From the IMG/VR virus record IMGVR_UViG_3300042731_008414, positions 1 through 24,451 of that record: a stretch of 24,451 nt of DNA. The stretch is one strand, 5' to 3'. Made by a program: the position numbers and the translations under genes. This document shows, piece after piece, positions 6,164 through 13,282 of the stretch (its first letter is position 1; each line of letters opens with the position of its first letter). The notes under the pieces are model-generated. The model made no database searches and was not told the DNA's origin. It saw only the letters and a list, made by a program, of their open reading frames with translations. Source of the DNA: a virus.

Positions 6164-8746
6164 CTACCAGAACTTCCCTTCGCCCGCCGCGTAGTCCTCG
6201 GCCACCCCGAGCGGCCCAATGTCCCGGGACCAGATCTTGACCTCGTCAATCGGTCCCTGGAACCACTGAGCCGGAGAACTATAGGCACCAACGGTCGTCT
6301 CTGCCGTCACTGAGCCCACGACTCCTGTGGCAGACTGCGGGGTGCCTGCTACTCCGTCCAGGTAAGCCGTTGTGGATGTCGCGGTGGAGACCCCGCAAAC
6401 ATGGTGCCAGGTATTAGCATTGAGTACTCCGCCTGTGGCAACTACCGCCGCCTCCGTGGGACGCCGCGTGATGAATGCGAGGGTTGCAGTGGCACGGTAT
6501 AGATACGCACCCACGCCACCGTCGTAATGGCTGACAATGTGAGCATTCCCAGCACCAACCGTCTCTGTGTTGATCCAAGCGCAGATCGTGAACGGCCCGT
6601 TGGTGAAGCCCAGCCCGGGGGAGGCCAAGCTGAAGTACTGGCTGGTCCCGTCGAGATCCACCCCCATCCCACTCGTCGGCTGCTCCACCAGCCCTGCGGC
6701 CTGGGTGGGGGTGTTGACTCCGCTGAGGGCATGGCCGACGGCCATCCCAAGCAGATTCGTCCAGGCTGGCTCCACCCCGTTGATCGTCAGCGGACTCGAT
6801 ACCTCGCCCTGTATGGCCGAAGAGAAGCCAATCTTGTAGGTGCCCGTTGCCTCGTCCGCGAACGTCACCTTGAGGACGTCGTTCAAGTAGCCCTTGACGG
6901 TGGTCCCCGTCTTCTCCAACTTGAGGACGTCTCCTGAGCCATCACAGTTCACGCCGGTCGTCTGAGCCTCTACGCTCCCGAGGCGATACCAGATGACTCT
7001 CGTGGTGTCGGGGTAGCAGTAGGCTGCATAGTTGAGTTTTGCATACTGATCGGACTCGGTGGCTGTGACGGTGGCGTCGGTCAGGCCAAACATCTGGTAG
7101 GTCGTTGAGTTGTTGGTGGAGGTGATGGTCACGTCGTCGGAAGGTCCGAAGGAGTCGGACGTCTCAGCCCAGCTATACCAAGAACTCGGGTAGGTCGAGG
7201 TCACGAAGGCATTGTTGCTGCCCACGTACCAAGTAGTTGCCGGGTCATCATCCATGTCCCAGCATTCAACGAGGTTGACCTTCTCGGCAGAGGTCAACTC
7301 GCCGCAGGTCTTACCCTTGCCGGAGTTGTAGAAACCCGCGATCAGGGTATCGAAGTCCAGCTCGGTCCCCTTCCACACGACGCCTGCACTATGGATCGCA
7401 TCTCCGTACGTTGCCCCCCTTCTGCCAACGTAGAGTCCACCCGTGCTATTCCCATACGCCCGATGCTCCGTCCCGCTCGCCCACGCCGACCCATAGTTGG
7501 TGGTGACACCGTTCGACGCGAGGGCCTTCTTCTCAGAGATGTCGGTCCCCATGCAGTAGAGGCTTCTTCCGCCAGCGGAAACCCCAGTCGCAATCGTGGC
7601 GACAGAAGCGGCACCCGTGTCGGACCAGGACTCGACGTTGAGCTGGGTTGTTGCGTTGTATGCCTGAAGAATTGGAGTGCCACCACTTGTTTCGAGGATG
7701 GCGATATCCAGCTCGTTTCCCGCCACGCCAGCGGGCCTCACCCACTGGCAATACAGGTAGTCACTGCTTCCCGGATGGAGGGACTCAGGCTCGCCGTCGA
7801 TGTAGGCATACTGCGTCGAGGCCGAGGCGACCTCCATCGCCAGCCCCTTCGCCCCGCCCGTGGGGGTGGGGGTGTTGACTGGGGTCAGGTCGTAGGCGTT
7901 CCCGTAGACGACCAGAGGATCGGACGCCTCCAGGGTCCCGGTCGCGGTCCCGACCGTCCCAAAGATCGAGTCCGTGAGCCCCCAGGTCGAGAGGTCCATC
8001 GAGTAGCAGGTCGTGGCGGTGGTGTTCGCCTCGATCCACTCGCAGCTCCGGCCAGCCCCAGCGTTGTACAGGTCGGAGGCAGGCGGCTCCCCGTCGACGA
8101 AGGTGACTATCTGGTCCACGATCCCAACAAGGTCGGCACCGAGCGCGTTGGCTCCGATCTGGAAGTCTGCCCCCGAGTTCGGCGCGTCGTAGTCCATGTC
8201 CCCGGTGTCGCTGATGTAGCTGCCGCCATTGACCGAAATCCTTGCTTTTCGTGTCGGATCGAAGAAGTATCCGCAGAGGAACGTCTTGGCCCCCGGCGTG
8301 AACGCAACGGTGACCGACGTCTCCGTGTCCCCGACGATCCCACTCGCGTACTGAACTCCGATGACGTTCGTCCCGGTGTAGAAGTTGAGTTCGGCGTCGA
8401 TGAACCCGCCCTTGAACAGGATCGTCTGGTCGTTGCCCACATCGTCTATCCAGATGCAAGCCGAGAGCCCCTTGCCGAACTTATGGTTGAAGGCTTCGCT
8501 GTCAGCCACAGAGACGGAGTCGCCCGCGGAGAACGTTGCTGACTCTGCCCGGACGTTGAACGCCCCATCCCTCCCGAGGTCGTCTGGGTCGTTGAAGTTG
8601 TAGACGGCCATCAGGTTCGATTCGTAGGGAGGAGTGAAGTCCCCCGTCATGTCCACCGCCGCATCGTCCGGCTGGGACTCGTAGACCGGGCTCTGGGCCC
8701 ACACCGGGGCCGCCAGGAGAATCAGGACCGCCAGTAGATTCCTCAT
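6164..8746 (-). CDS. Exported multi-domain LamG/concanavalin-like protein
   Basis: The product is 860 residues with a Sec signal peptide at 1-17 (Met-Arg-Asn, hydrophobic core, Ala-Pro-Val-Trp-Ala then Gln). I see four beta-sandwich modules: about 45-240, 300-500, 510-660 and 690-860. The last shows the clearest LamG-like features (Trp-His-His-Val, a Tyr-Leu-Asp-Gly-Val turn, and Ile-Asp-Glu-Val-Lys-Ile-Trp near the end). Modules two and four are each preceded by a Val-Asn-Thr-Pro-Thr linker. Such modules usually bind glycans or proteins; no catalytic residues are evident. The ATG at 8746 overlaps the previous stop as ATGA. Large lectin-domain proteins in phages are often fibres, but a signal peptide would send this one out of the cytoplasm. 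The DNA looks less GC-rich than the neighbouring genes, which hints at separate origin. Confidence 0.8.
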   Translation of the reverse strand: MRNLLAVLILLAAPVWAQSPVYESQPDDAAVDMTGDFTPPYESNLMAVYNFNDPDDLGRDGAFNVRAESATFSAGDSVSVADSEAFNHKFGKGLSACIWIDDVGNDQTILFKGGFIDAELNFYTGTNVIGVQYASGIVGDTETSVTVAFTPGAKTFLCGYFFDPTRKARISVNGGSYISDTGDMDYDAPNSGADFQIGANALGADLVGIVDQIVTFVDGEPPASDLYNAGAGRSCEWIEANTTATTCYSMDLSTWGLTDSIFGTVGTATGTLEASDPLVVYGNAYDLTPVNTPTPTGGAKGLAMEVASASTQYAYIDGEPESLHPGSSDYLYCQWVRPAGVAGNELDIAILETSGGTPILQAYNATTQLNVESWSDTGAASVATIATGVSAGGRSLYCMGTDISEKKALASNGVTTNYGSAWASGTEHRAYGNSTGGLYVGRRGATYGDAIHSAGVVWKGTELDFDTLIAGFYNSGKGKTCGELTSAEKVNLVECWDMDDDPATTWYVGSNNAFVTSTYPSSWYSWAETSDSFGPSDDVTITSTNNSTTYQMFGLTDATVTATESDQYAKLNYAAYCYPDTTRVIWYRLGSVEAQTTGVNCDGSGDVLKLEKTGTTVKGYLNDVLKVTFADEATGTYKIGFSSAIQGEVSSPLTINGVEPAWTNLLGMAVGHALSGVNTPTQAAGLVEQPTSGMGVDLDGTSQYFSLASPGLGFTNGPFTICAWINTETVGAGNAHIVSHYDGGVGAYLYRATATLAFITRRPTEAAVVATGGVLNANTWHHVCGVSTATSTTAYLDGVAGTPQSATGVVGSVTAETTVGAYSSPAQWFQGPIDEVKIWSRDIGPLGVAEDYAAGEGKFW

Positions 8747-9225
8747 TCGACATGCACCGTTTTCTGGAGGGTGGGAGGCTGCTCGACCCTCCAATGCCAG
8801 TCAAGGGTCGTCTGCGTGAGAGAACAGGTCGAGTTCATGGTGAACGTCACCTGATCGGTCCCGGTAGAGAAGCTCATCGTGTAGGCCGAGATCACTCCAC
8901 CAGGCATCCCCGAGTAGTCGCTTCCGATGTCGACATAGCAGTCGAGGACGCTGTCGTTGTAGCAGGAGATGTACCAGTCCTGCGTCCGGGCCGCCTCGTC
9001 CGTTCCGTCGCTGCAGCGAATCGTGCCGAACACCCGCGCCCCGAAGACGTCGCCGTCCGGGAGGTCGATGGTGAAGAAGTCGGTCGCAGTCGTCTCGGTG
9101 AGCGCCTTCACCCCATAGCTGACTGCCGCCGCCCCAGGCCCCGAAGGCGGTGGGAACGTCTGAGCCAGGGTCAGAGCGACCCAGACCAGAGTGAATGACG
9201 CCAGCCCGACGATCAGGTTCTTCAT
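8743..9225 (-). CDS. Small exported beta-rich protein, unknown function
   Basis: The product is 160 residues. The N-terminus has Met-Lys-Asn and a hydrophobic stretch to about residue 21 ending Thr-Leu-Ala-Gln, which reads as a Sec signal peptide (an uncleaved anchor is also possible). The rest is Thr/Ser/Asp-rich, likely beta, with several Cys. The composition resembles the exported 244-residue protein two genes upstream, so it may share a fold. It starts at 9225 with a TGATG overlap with the previous gene and ends with an ATGA overlap with the lectin-like gene, so all three are likely translated together. The frame extends upstream to 9288, but that would bury the signal peptide. Confidence 0.7.
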   Translation of the reverse strand: MKNLIVGLASFTLVWVALTLAQTFPPPSGPGAAAVSYGVKALTETTATDFFTIDLPDGDVFGARVFGTIRCSDGTDEAARTQDWYISCYNDSVLDCYVDIGSDYSGMPGGVISAYTMSFSTGTDQVTFTMNSTCSLTQTTLDWHWRVEQPPTLQKTVHVE

Positions 9226-10889
9226 CAGTCGCAGTCCCACGCCCCGTTGAGCTTCTTGGCGATAGCCCCGCTCCCGCTTCCCGCACACGGGGTCGCCTTC
9301 GTGCAGTCCGAACAGTAGACCAGCGACCCGTTGCCCGCAGAGCCCGGAAGGTTAGCGAAAAGAGTCGGCTCCAGGGCCAGCACGTCCGTGAAGGTGGTAG
9401 CCACAGCCGAAGCCGCGGAGCCGATGTTGTAGGTGCTGTCCGCATGTGGCACGAGGTCTCCCGTCGTACTGACGATGTCCCAACGTAAGGTTCCATCCGT
9501 CTGTAAGTAGAGGTATTGAGCCTCGTCTGGCCCCACGATCATTGGCATGGGGCTGCCAGTTCCATTCGACTCTGTGGTCAGCTTGAAACTACCGCCGGAC
9601 GTAGAAATGACAGCACGCCTGTAGTTGCTGGTGTCCGTGTACGTGGAGTACATTCGAAGGATCTGGGGGGTTGTGCCAGCTCTTTGCTCTAGAATCCCGG
9701 TGCCGCTTCTGATGAGCAGGATGTCGGGGGTCGTCACCCTCGGATCATTGGTGGAGTTGGTCCACCCCACGCCGTAGCCAGCAAACACCAGCCCACTTGA
9801 GCCGACCGCTGATCCCTGGAACGCAGCATTCCAGTCGTCCGCAGCGGTGGCGTTCCAGCCGAAGCTGATTGTGTCTGCCCCAACACTGATCCCGGTCGTG
9901 GAGTCCGCCGAAGCTGAGTACGCAGGACCCTGGGCATCACCAGCCGGAGCCAAGAACTGTCCAGTCGTCGTCCCCGAAGGACTCAGGGTGACCCCGCTGG
10001 AGTCGATGGTGAACTCGTTGGCGTTGCCTGCGCTCTGAGCCGACCGGACGATGAAGGTCGTGTCGGTCGCACGGAGCTGCATGAGCGTGTTCTTGCCGCC
10101 GACCGTGGTGTCGACAGCCGCCGCGTATACGTCGTTGTCGCTGAGCCAGAGGCGCGAGTACGCCGTGGCAACGTCGTCGTAGTTCGACAGCTCCAGAGAG
10201 TCCGCCCCGGCCCAGATCCCCGTCTGAGGACGATTCACAAAGCTGTACTGGGGAGTGGCAAGCCCACCGTCCGGAGCCAGGAGCGGCCAGAACCAGCCCG
10301 AACTGGGGATGTAGCCGTAGGCCGAGATGAAGGCCACCCTAAAGGACGTGAGGGTGATGTCCCCGGCCTGAGTCGCCGTCTCCCCCGTGAAGGCGATGTC
10401 GATGGTCGAGGAGAAGGTCAGGCCAGACACAGGCCCGGAGGCGTAGACTCCAGTGGTCCCCGTGGTTCGGGTGTACGTCCCCTTGCCGATCAGGCTATCG
10501 GAGCCGTCGACGTACATCTCCACGGAGTTCTGGAGCTGGTTCCCGCTGGTGGCATCTGCCGTGTGAACTGACACAACCGTGCCGGTCAGGCCCCCGACTC
10601 GGATGCGGACCGTCTTGGCGTTGGTGTTGGCAGCAGCATCCCAGGAGACGAAGGCGATGAAGCCCGCGAAGTCGTTGGTCCCACCGAGGGAGTCCGCCGG
10701 GATGGTGCAGCTCGCCAGCACTTCCTCGATCGTGCCGGTCGTGGCAGCGGACTGTTCCGTCTCGACGCACAGGTTGTAGATCCCGCTGGCGAAGTTGTCG
10801 AGGCCGGTGGTGTTGCCCTCCGGAGGATAGACGTCCTGGGCCAGCAGGGGCGCAGCCAGGAGAAGTAGAACCCCCAGGAGCCGCTTCAT
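9225..10889 (-). CDS. Exported fibre-like protein with signal peptide
   Basis: The product is 554 residues. Residues 1-18 are a textbook Sec signal peptide (Met-Lys-Arg, poly-Leu core, Ala-Pro-Leu-Leu-Ala-Gln). Residues 20-240 form a Thr/Ser-rich beta domain. The middle (about 240-500) has repeating short beta units like those in tail fibres, with an Asp-Ser-Thr-Tyr-Asn-Ile-Gly-Ser repeat-like element near 490. The last 40 residues have Cys-Ser-Asp-Cys, a Gly-Ser-Gly-Ser-Gly-Ala stretch and a terminal Leu-Asn-Gly-Ala-Trp-Asp-Cys-Asp, an ending I associate with tail fibres and secreted beta-repeat proteins. The start at 10889 overlaps the previous stop as ATGA; the open frame to 11060 is not needed. 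Fibre-like sequence plus an export signal is the odd point. Confidence 0.75.
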   Translation of the reverse strand: MKRLLGVLLLLAAPLLAQDVYPPEGNTTGLDNFASGIYNLCVETEQSAATTGTIEEVLASCTIPADSLGGTNDFAGFIAFVSWDAAANTNAKTVRIRVGGLTGTVVSVHTADATSGNQLQNSVEMYVDGSDSLIGKGTYTRTTGTTGVYASGPVSGLTFSSTIDIAFTGETATQAGDITLTSFRVAFISAYGYIPSSGWFWPLLAPDGGLATPQYSFVNRPQTGIWAGADSLELSNYDDVATAYSRLWLSDNDVYAAAVDTTVGGKNTLMQLRATDTTFIVRSAQSAGNANEFTIDSSGVTLSPSGTTTGQFLAPAGDAQGPAYSASADSTTGISVGADTISFGWNATAADDWNAAFQGSAVGSSGLVFAGYGVGWTNSTNDPRVTTPDILLIRSGTGILEQRAGTTPQILRMYSTYTDTSNYRRAVISTSGGSFKLTTESNGTGSPMPMIVGPDEAQYLYLQTDGTLRWDIVSTTGDLVPHADSTYNIGSAASAVATTFTDVLALEPTLFANLPGSAGNGSLVYCSDCTKATPCAGSGSGAIAKKLNGAWDCD

Positions 10890-11620
10890 GGCGTCACCGA
10901 AAGGGTGGTCGTGACGCTCTCCCGAGTGCCGCCGTCGCTGGTGCCGTAGGCCAGCGAAACCCGGCACTGAGAGAAGGCGTTGTGGGGGATCTTGTACGAG
11001 AGCCCCTGGCCAACGGTGGAGAACTGACACACCGTCCCGCTCAGGGTCCCGTCCCCACAATCCGAGCTCGGACCGGGATAGACGCGGACTGCCGCAGACC
11101 CCAAGCCCGCTTCCTTGCAGAAGAACGCGACGTCCAGCGTGCCCAAGTCGCCCGCCGAGTACAGCACGGTCATCTGGACCGTGTGGTAGCCCGAAACGGT
11201 GATCCAGCCGTCATCGGCCCCGGTCCCGCACGTGTTGTTCAGCCACGAGAAGGGATGACCGGCGCTCCAGTCCACGGCGGTGTCGACCGTGATCGAATCC
11301 GCGGTGGCCTTCGCGGTGATGACGCGCACGTCGCGCACCGTGTCTCGCGTGACCATGATGACGTCGCCGGCCACCAGGTTCGTGAAGGGGTTGGTCCCGG
11401 CCGTCACCGCCGTCACTGTCGTGGACGAGCCACTCGTTTCGATCGGGACGCTCGAGACGATCGGATCCAGCCATGGGTTGCCGCTCCGTCCCAGGAGCGC
11501 ACAGTACGTCGCTGTGGTGCTTGCGACGTCGTAGCTGTAAGTGAAGTTTGCCGCCCGAGTCTGGGCCGCGACGGGGACCGCCAAGGCCACCAGGAGGGCG
11601 AGAATTGCCAGCTTCTTCAT
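10886..11620 (-). CDS. Exported beta-rich protein, unknown function
   Basis: The product is 244 residues with a Sec signal peptide at about 1-19 (Met-Lys-Lys, Leu/Ala/Val core, Val-Pro-Val-Ala-Ala-Gln). The mature part is Thr/Ser/Val-rich and probably all beta, with six Cys that could pair. It contains an Asn-Pro-Trp-Leu-Asp-Pro turn near 48 and a Ser-Trp-Leu-Asn-Asn segment near 126. No catalytic motif or family recognised. It is the first of four successive genes with Sec signals, and its start (ATG at 11620) shares one base with the previous TAA. It could be a secreted adhesin, an envelope-associated factor, or a structural protein that happens to carry an export signal. Confidence 0.75.
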   Translation of the reverse strand: MKKLAILALLVALAVPVAAQTRAANFTYSYDVASTTATYCALLGRSGNPWLDPIVSSVPIETSGSSTTVTAVTAGTNPFTNLVAGDVIMVTRDTVRDVRVITAKATADSITVDTAVDWSAGHPFSWLNNTCGTGADDGWITVSGYHTVQMTVLYSAGDLGTLDVAFFCKEAGLGSAAVRVYPGPSSDCGDGTLSGTVCQFSTVGQGLSYKIPHNAFSQCRVSLAYGTSDGGTRESVTTTLSVTP

Positions 11621-11883
11621 TACTCCAATTTCTCCTTGATTTCCGCGAGATCCTCTCGAATCGCACGGAAGTTCGCGTCCAGACGCTCCCGCAACACGGC
11701 GTTCTCCATCTCCACGGCCGTCGCCTTCAAGAGGGCCTCACGGGAGTCTCTCGAGATGTGGTCACGGTCCAGCTTCAGAAGCGTCCCGAGAAGACCCACG
11801 ATGGCAAGACTGACGAACCCCACGATCCATTTGGTATGACTGTCCGTCCCGATGAGCCTTGCGACCGGGTGCTCGCCATTCAT
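11620..11883 (-). CDS. Small membrane protein with coiled-coil tail (spanin-like)
   Basis: The product is 87 residues: polar N-terminus, one transmembrane helix at about 19-37, then charged heptad helix to the end (Leu/Glu/Arg/Lys-rich). An N-terminal anchor with a coiled-coil tail is the shape of inner-membrane spanins, and small membrane coiled-coil proteins also occur as holin helpers. It lies between the GroES-like gene and the exported block. The start ATG at 11883 is four bases past the GroES stop with only a weak ribosome site, so coupling is likely. I cannot separate a lysis role from a role in handling the exported proteins that follow. Confidence 0.65.
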   Translation of the reverse strand: MNGEHPVARLIGTDSHTKWIVGFVSLAIVGLLGTLLKLDRDHISRDSREALLKATAVEMENAVLRERLDANFRAIREDLAEIKEKLE

Positions 11884-11887
11884 GGCC

Positions 11888-12178
11888 CTACTCTTCCGGC
11901 CGTCGGTAGGCCAGGATCTCGTCCTCGCGGAGCATCACGAGATCCTCGCCCTCGTCGAGGTCGGTGCCGCTGTGCTGTCCGAAGAGCACCTCCATACCAA
12001 CCTCGACGACCAGGCCCGCCCCGCCGACGCGCCCGGAGCCGGCCGCGACGACGATGCCCTTGTTCTGCTGCTGCTGGTAGGTGTCCGCTACCTTGATCCT
12101 ACCCTCGTCATCGTGCGTTTCCTTCGGCTTGTGACGCTTCACGATGAGCTTGTCGTAGAGCGGGTTCCAGTCGGCCAT
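11888..12178 (-). CDS. groES-like: Co-chaperonin GroES-like (Cpn10) protein
   Basis: The product is 96 residues, the usual GroES length. Visible family features: an N-terminal Pro-Leu-Tyr-Asp-Lys-Leu-Ile-Val-Lys-Arg strand, a mobile-loop region at about 18-34, a Gly-Ser-Gly-Arg-Val turn near 47-51, a Val-Leu-Phe-Gly-x-x-Ser-Gly-Thr motif near 64-72, and a C-terminal Leu-Arg-Glu-Asp-Glu-Ile-Leu-Ala (83-90). GroES caps GroEL during folding. Several phages, best known T4 gp31, bring their own to fold the capsid protein. No GroEL gene is in view, so it would work with host GroEL. The hydrophobic mobile-loop tripeptide appears as Ile-Lys-Val rather than the usual fully hydrophobic triple. The start at 12178 directly follows the previous TGA, with a purine-rich GGAGGAGGAC upstream. 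Confidence 0.92.
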   Translation of the reverse strand: MADWNPLYDKLIVKRHKPKETHDDEGRIKVADTYQQQQNKGIVVAAGSGRVGGAGLVVEVGMEVLFGQHSGTDLDEGEDLVMLREDEILAYRRPEE

Positions 12179-12502
12179 TCAGTCCTCCTCCTTCGACCGA
12201 GCCATGGCATCGCCAGCGTCCTGTGCGCTGAAGCTGGCAACGCCGGAAGCGACCGGCCGTTTCTTCTTCACTTTCTGGGGCTTCTCCGGCTCGATCTCCA
12301 CCAGGGAGCCACGCCGGATCGGCGCGGTGGTGTTGTCCCGGTAACGGATGGCGGCCTCGCCGTCCTCTGAGCGGATGCTGTCGCCCCCGTAGACCCGGGT
12401 CCCAACGGGGGCTTCCTTCCACTCCCTCGAGCCCGCTCTGCGGACACGTGGCGGACGGCCCTTCGAGGCCGTGATGACGCCGCGGTGAGCCTTCTCCGCC
12501 AC
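12179..12502 (-). CDS. FecR-like small basic protein with shared C-terminal motif
   Basis: The product is 107 residues. Residues about 25-72 resemble the FecR beta domain (Trp, then Val-Gly-Thr-x-Val-x-x-Gly-Asp-x-Ile-Arg-x-x-x-Gly-x-Ala-x-Ile, then Arg-Gly-Ser-Leu-Val-Glu-Ile). A Lys-rich stretch (76-82) leads to the C-terminal motif Ser-Ala-Gln-Asp-Ala-Gly-Asp-Ala-Met-Ala (92-101) and a charged tail. The motif is shared with the three genes upstream and is identical over ten residues to that of the 12507 gene. I chose the GTG at 12502 (GGAGG nine bases upstream) over the further upstream start at 12544, which would only add an Arg-rich run overlapping the previous gene. FecR domains usually act in periplasmic signalling, but there is no signal peptide or membrane segment here. 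Confidence 0.7.
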   Translation of the reverse strand: MAEKAHRGVITASKGRPPRVRRAGSREWKEAPVGTRVYGGDSIRSEDGEAAIRYRDNTTAPIRRGSLVEIEPEKPQKVKKKRPVASGVASFSAQDAGDAMARSKEED

Positions 12503-12506
12503 GGGC

Positions 12507-12809
12507 CTACTCCTCCTTCTTCTTCTTGTCCTTCGCCATGGCATCCCCGGCGTCCTGGGCGCTCACGCTGGACGGGGCCTGCGCCGCCGCACGCTCCTTG
12601 CGCTTCTTCTCGAGCCACGTGTTGTACTCCCCCGCCGTGGCGATTCCGTACTTCTTGCCCGTCTCCTTCTCCCACGCCTTCCGCCACGGAGCGTGGGCAG
12701 CCTCGGCCTTCTGGCGCTTCGTCTCCCGGCTCGCCCTCGACGCCTCCTTCGACCGCTCCACGTAGGCGCCGTGGCCCTCCCGCTTCCTGCGCTGAACCTC
12801 TTGCGGCAT
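12507..12809 (-). CDS. Small Lys/Arg-rich helical protein with shared C-terminal motif
   Basis: The product is 100 residues, about one third Lys/Arg/Glu, mostly helical with Ala-rich stretches, and no membrane segment. A Trp-Arg-Lys-Ala-Trp-Glu-Lys segment near 42-48 and Tyr/Trp near 55-66 suggest a small folded core. It ends in Ser-Ala-Gln-Asp-Ala-Gly-Asp-Ala-Met-Ala plus a Lys/Glu tail. Strong positive charge fits DNA or acidic-protein binding, such as an internal head protein or DNA-condensing factor, but nothing proves it. I take the ATG at 12809; a GTG one codon upstream is also in frame. A purine-rich GAGGGAG lies just upstream. Confidence 0.65.
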   Translation of the reverse strand: MPQEVQRRKREGHGAYVERSKEASRASRETKRQKAEAAHAPWRKAWEKETGKKYGIATAGEYNTWLEKKRKERAAAQAPSSVSAQDAGDAMAKDKKKKEE

Positions 12810-12816
12810 CACTCCC

Positions 12817-13041
12817 TCACTTCCTCGACTGCGCCAGCTTGTCGCCGGCCTCCGAAGCCGAAGGACCCCGCCGCCGCCGGCCGACCTTCCGCCCGTAGCT
12901 GGCCATCCGACGCCGCGCCTGGTCCTTTCCCACGACCGTCTTGCTTCCGCGCTTGATGCCCATCGAGTTCATGAGTGCCCAGGGGTTGTCTACACCGCCC
13001 GCTCGCATCCCCCGCTCGATCTTCTCAAGCCACTTTGGCAT
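12817..13041 (-). CDS. Small basic protein with shared C-terminal motif
   Basis: The product is 74 residues with many Lys/Arg and no membrane segment. The N-terminal half is amphipathic (Trp-Leu-Glu-Lys-Ile near 4-8) with a Pro-Trp-Ala-Leu-Met-Asn segment; an Arg-rich run (Arg-Arg-Arg-Arg near 55-58) precedes the C-terminal Ser-Ala-Ser-Glu-Ala-Gly-Asp-Lys-Leu-Ala motif. It lies four bases after the stop of the previous small gene, with GGAG upstream of the ATG at 13041. Internal basic proteins of phage heads often look like this, but the family is unknown to me. Confidence 0.6.
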   Translation of the reverse strand: MPKWLEKIERGMRAGGVDNPWALMNSMGIKRGSKTVVGKDQARRRMASYGRKVGRRRRGPSASEAGDKLAQSRK

Positions 13042-13044
13042 CCC

Positions 13045-13272
13045 CTAGCTCCAGCAGGCCGCCAGACGATCCGCGACCTGGGCCGCCGAGGGAACACCTC
13101 CCCTCTTGCCCTTCTTCATCTTGCCCTTCAGGGCCCGCGTCAGGACGGGACCGGGCCTGGTCACCCGATCCTCGTTGATTACCTCGTTCTTCTCGGTGAA
13201 GTGGTACTTGTTCGCGTACCGAGGGGGCGGGTGGCGCTCGCCGATCTGCGAGGACTGGGAACTCATCTTCAT
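13045..13272 (-). CDS. Small basic protein after portal gene, with shared C-terminal motif
   Basis: The product is 75 residues: a Ser-rich start, an Asp/Glu/Arg middle, a Lys-rich patch (about 49-57) and a C-terminal Ser-Ala-Ala-Gln-Val-Ala-Asp-Arg-Leu-Ala motif, the most divergent of the four. No membrane segment or Cys pairs. It begins ten bases after the portal stop, with AGGAG six bases before the ATG at 13272. It is the first of four consecutive small genes between portal and GroES. I do not recognise it. Confidence 0.6.
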   Translation of the reverse strand: MKMSSQSSQIGERHPPPRYANKYHFTEKNEVINEDRVTRPGPVLTRALKGKMKKGKRGGVPSAAQVADRLAACWS

Positions 13273-13282
13273 CGCTCTCTCC

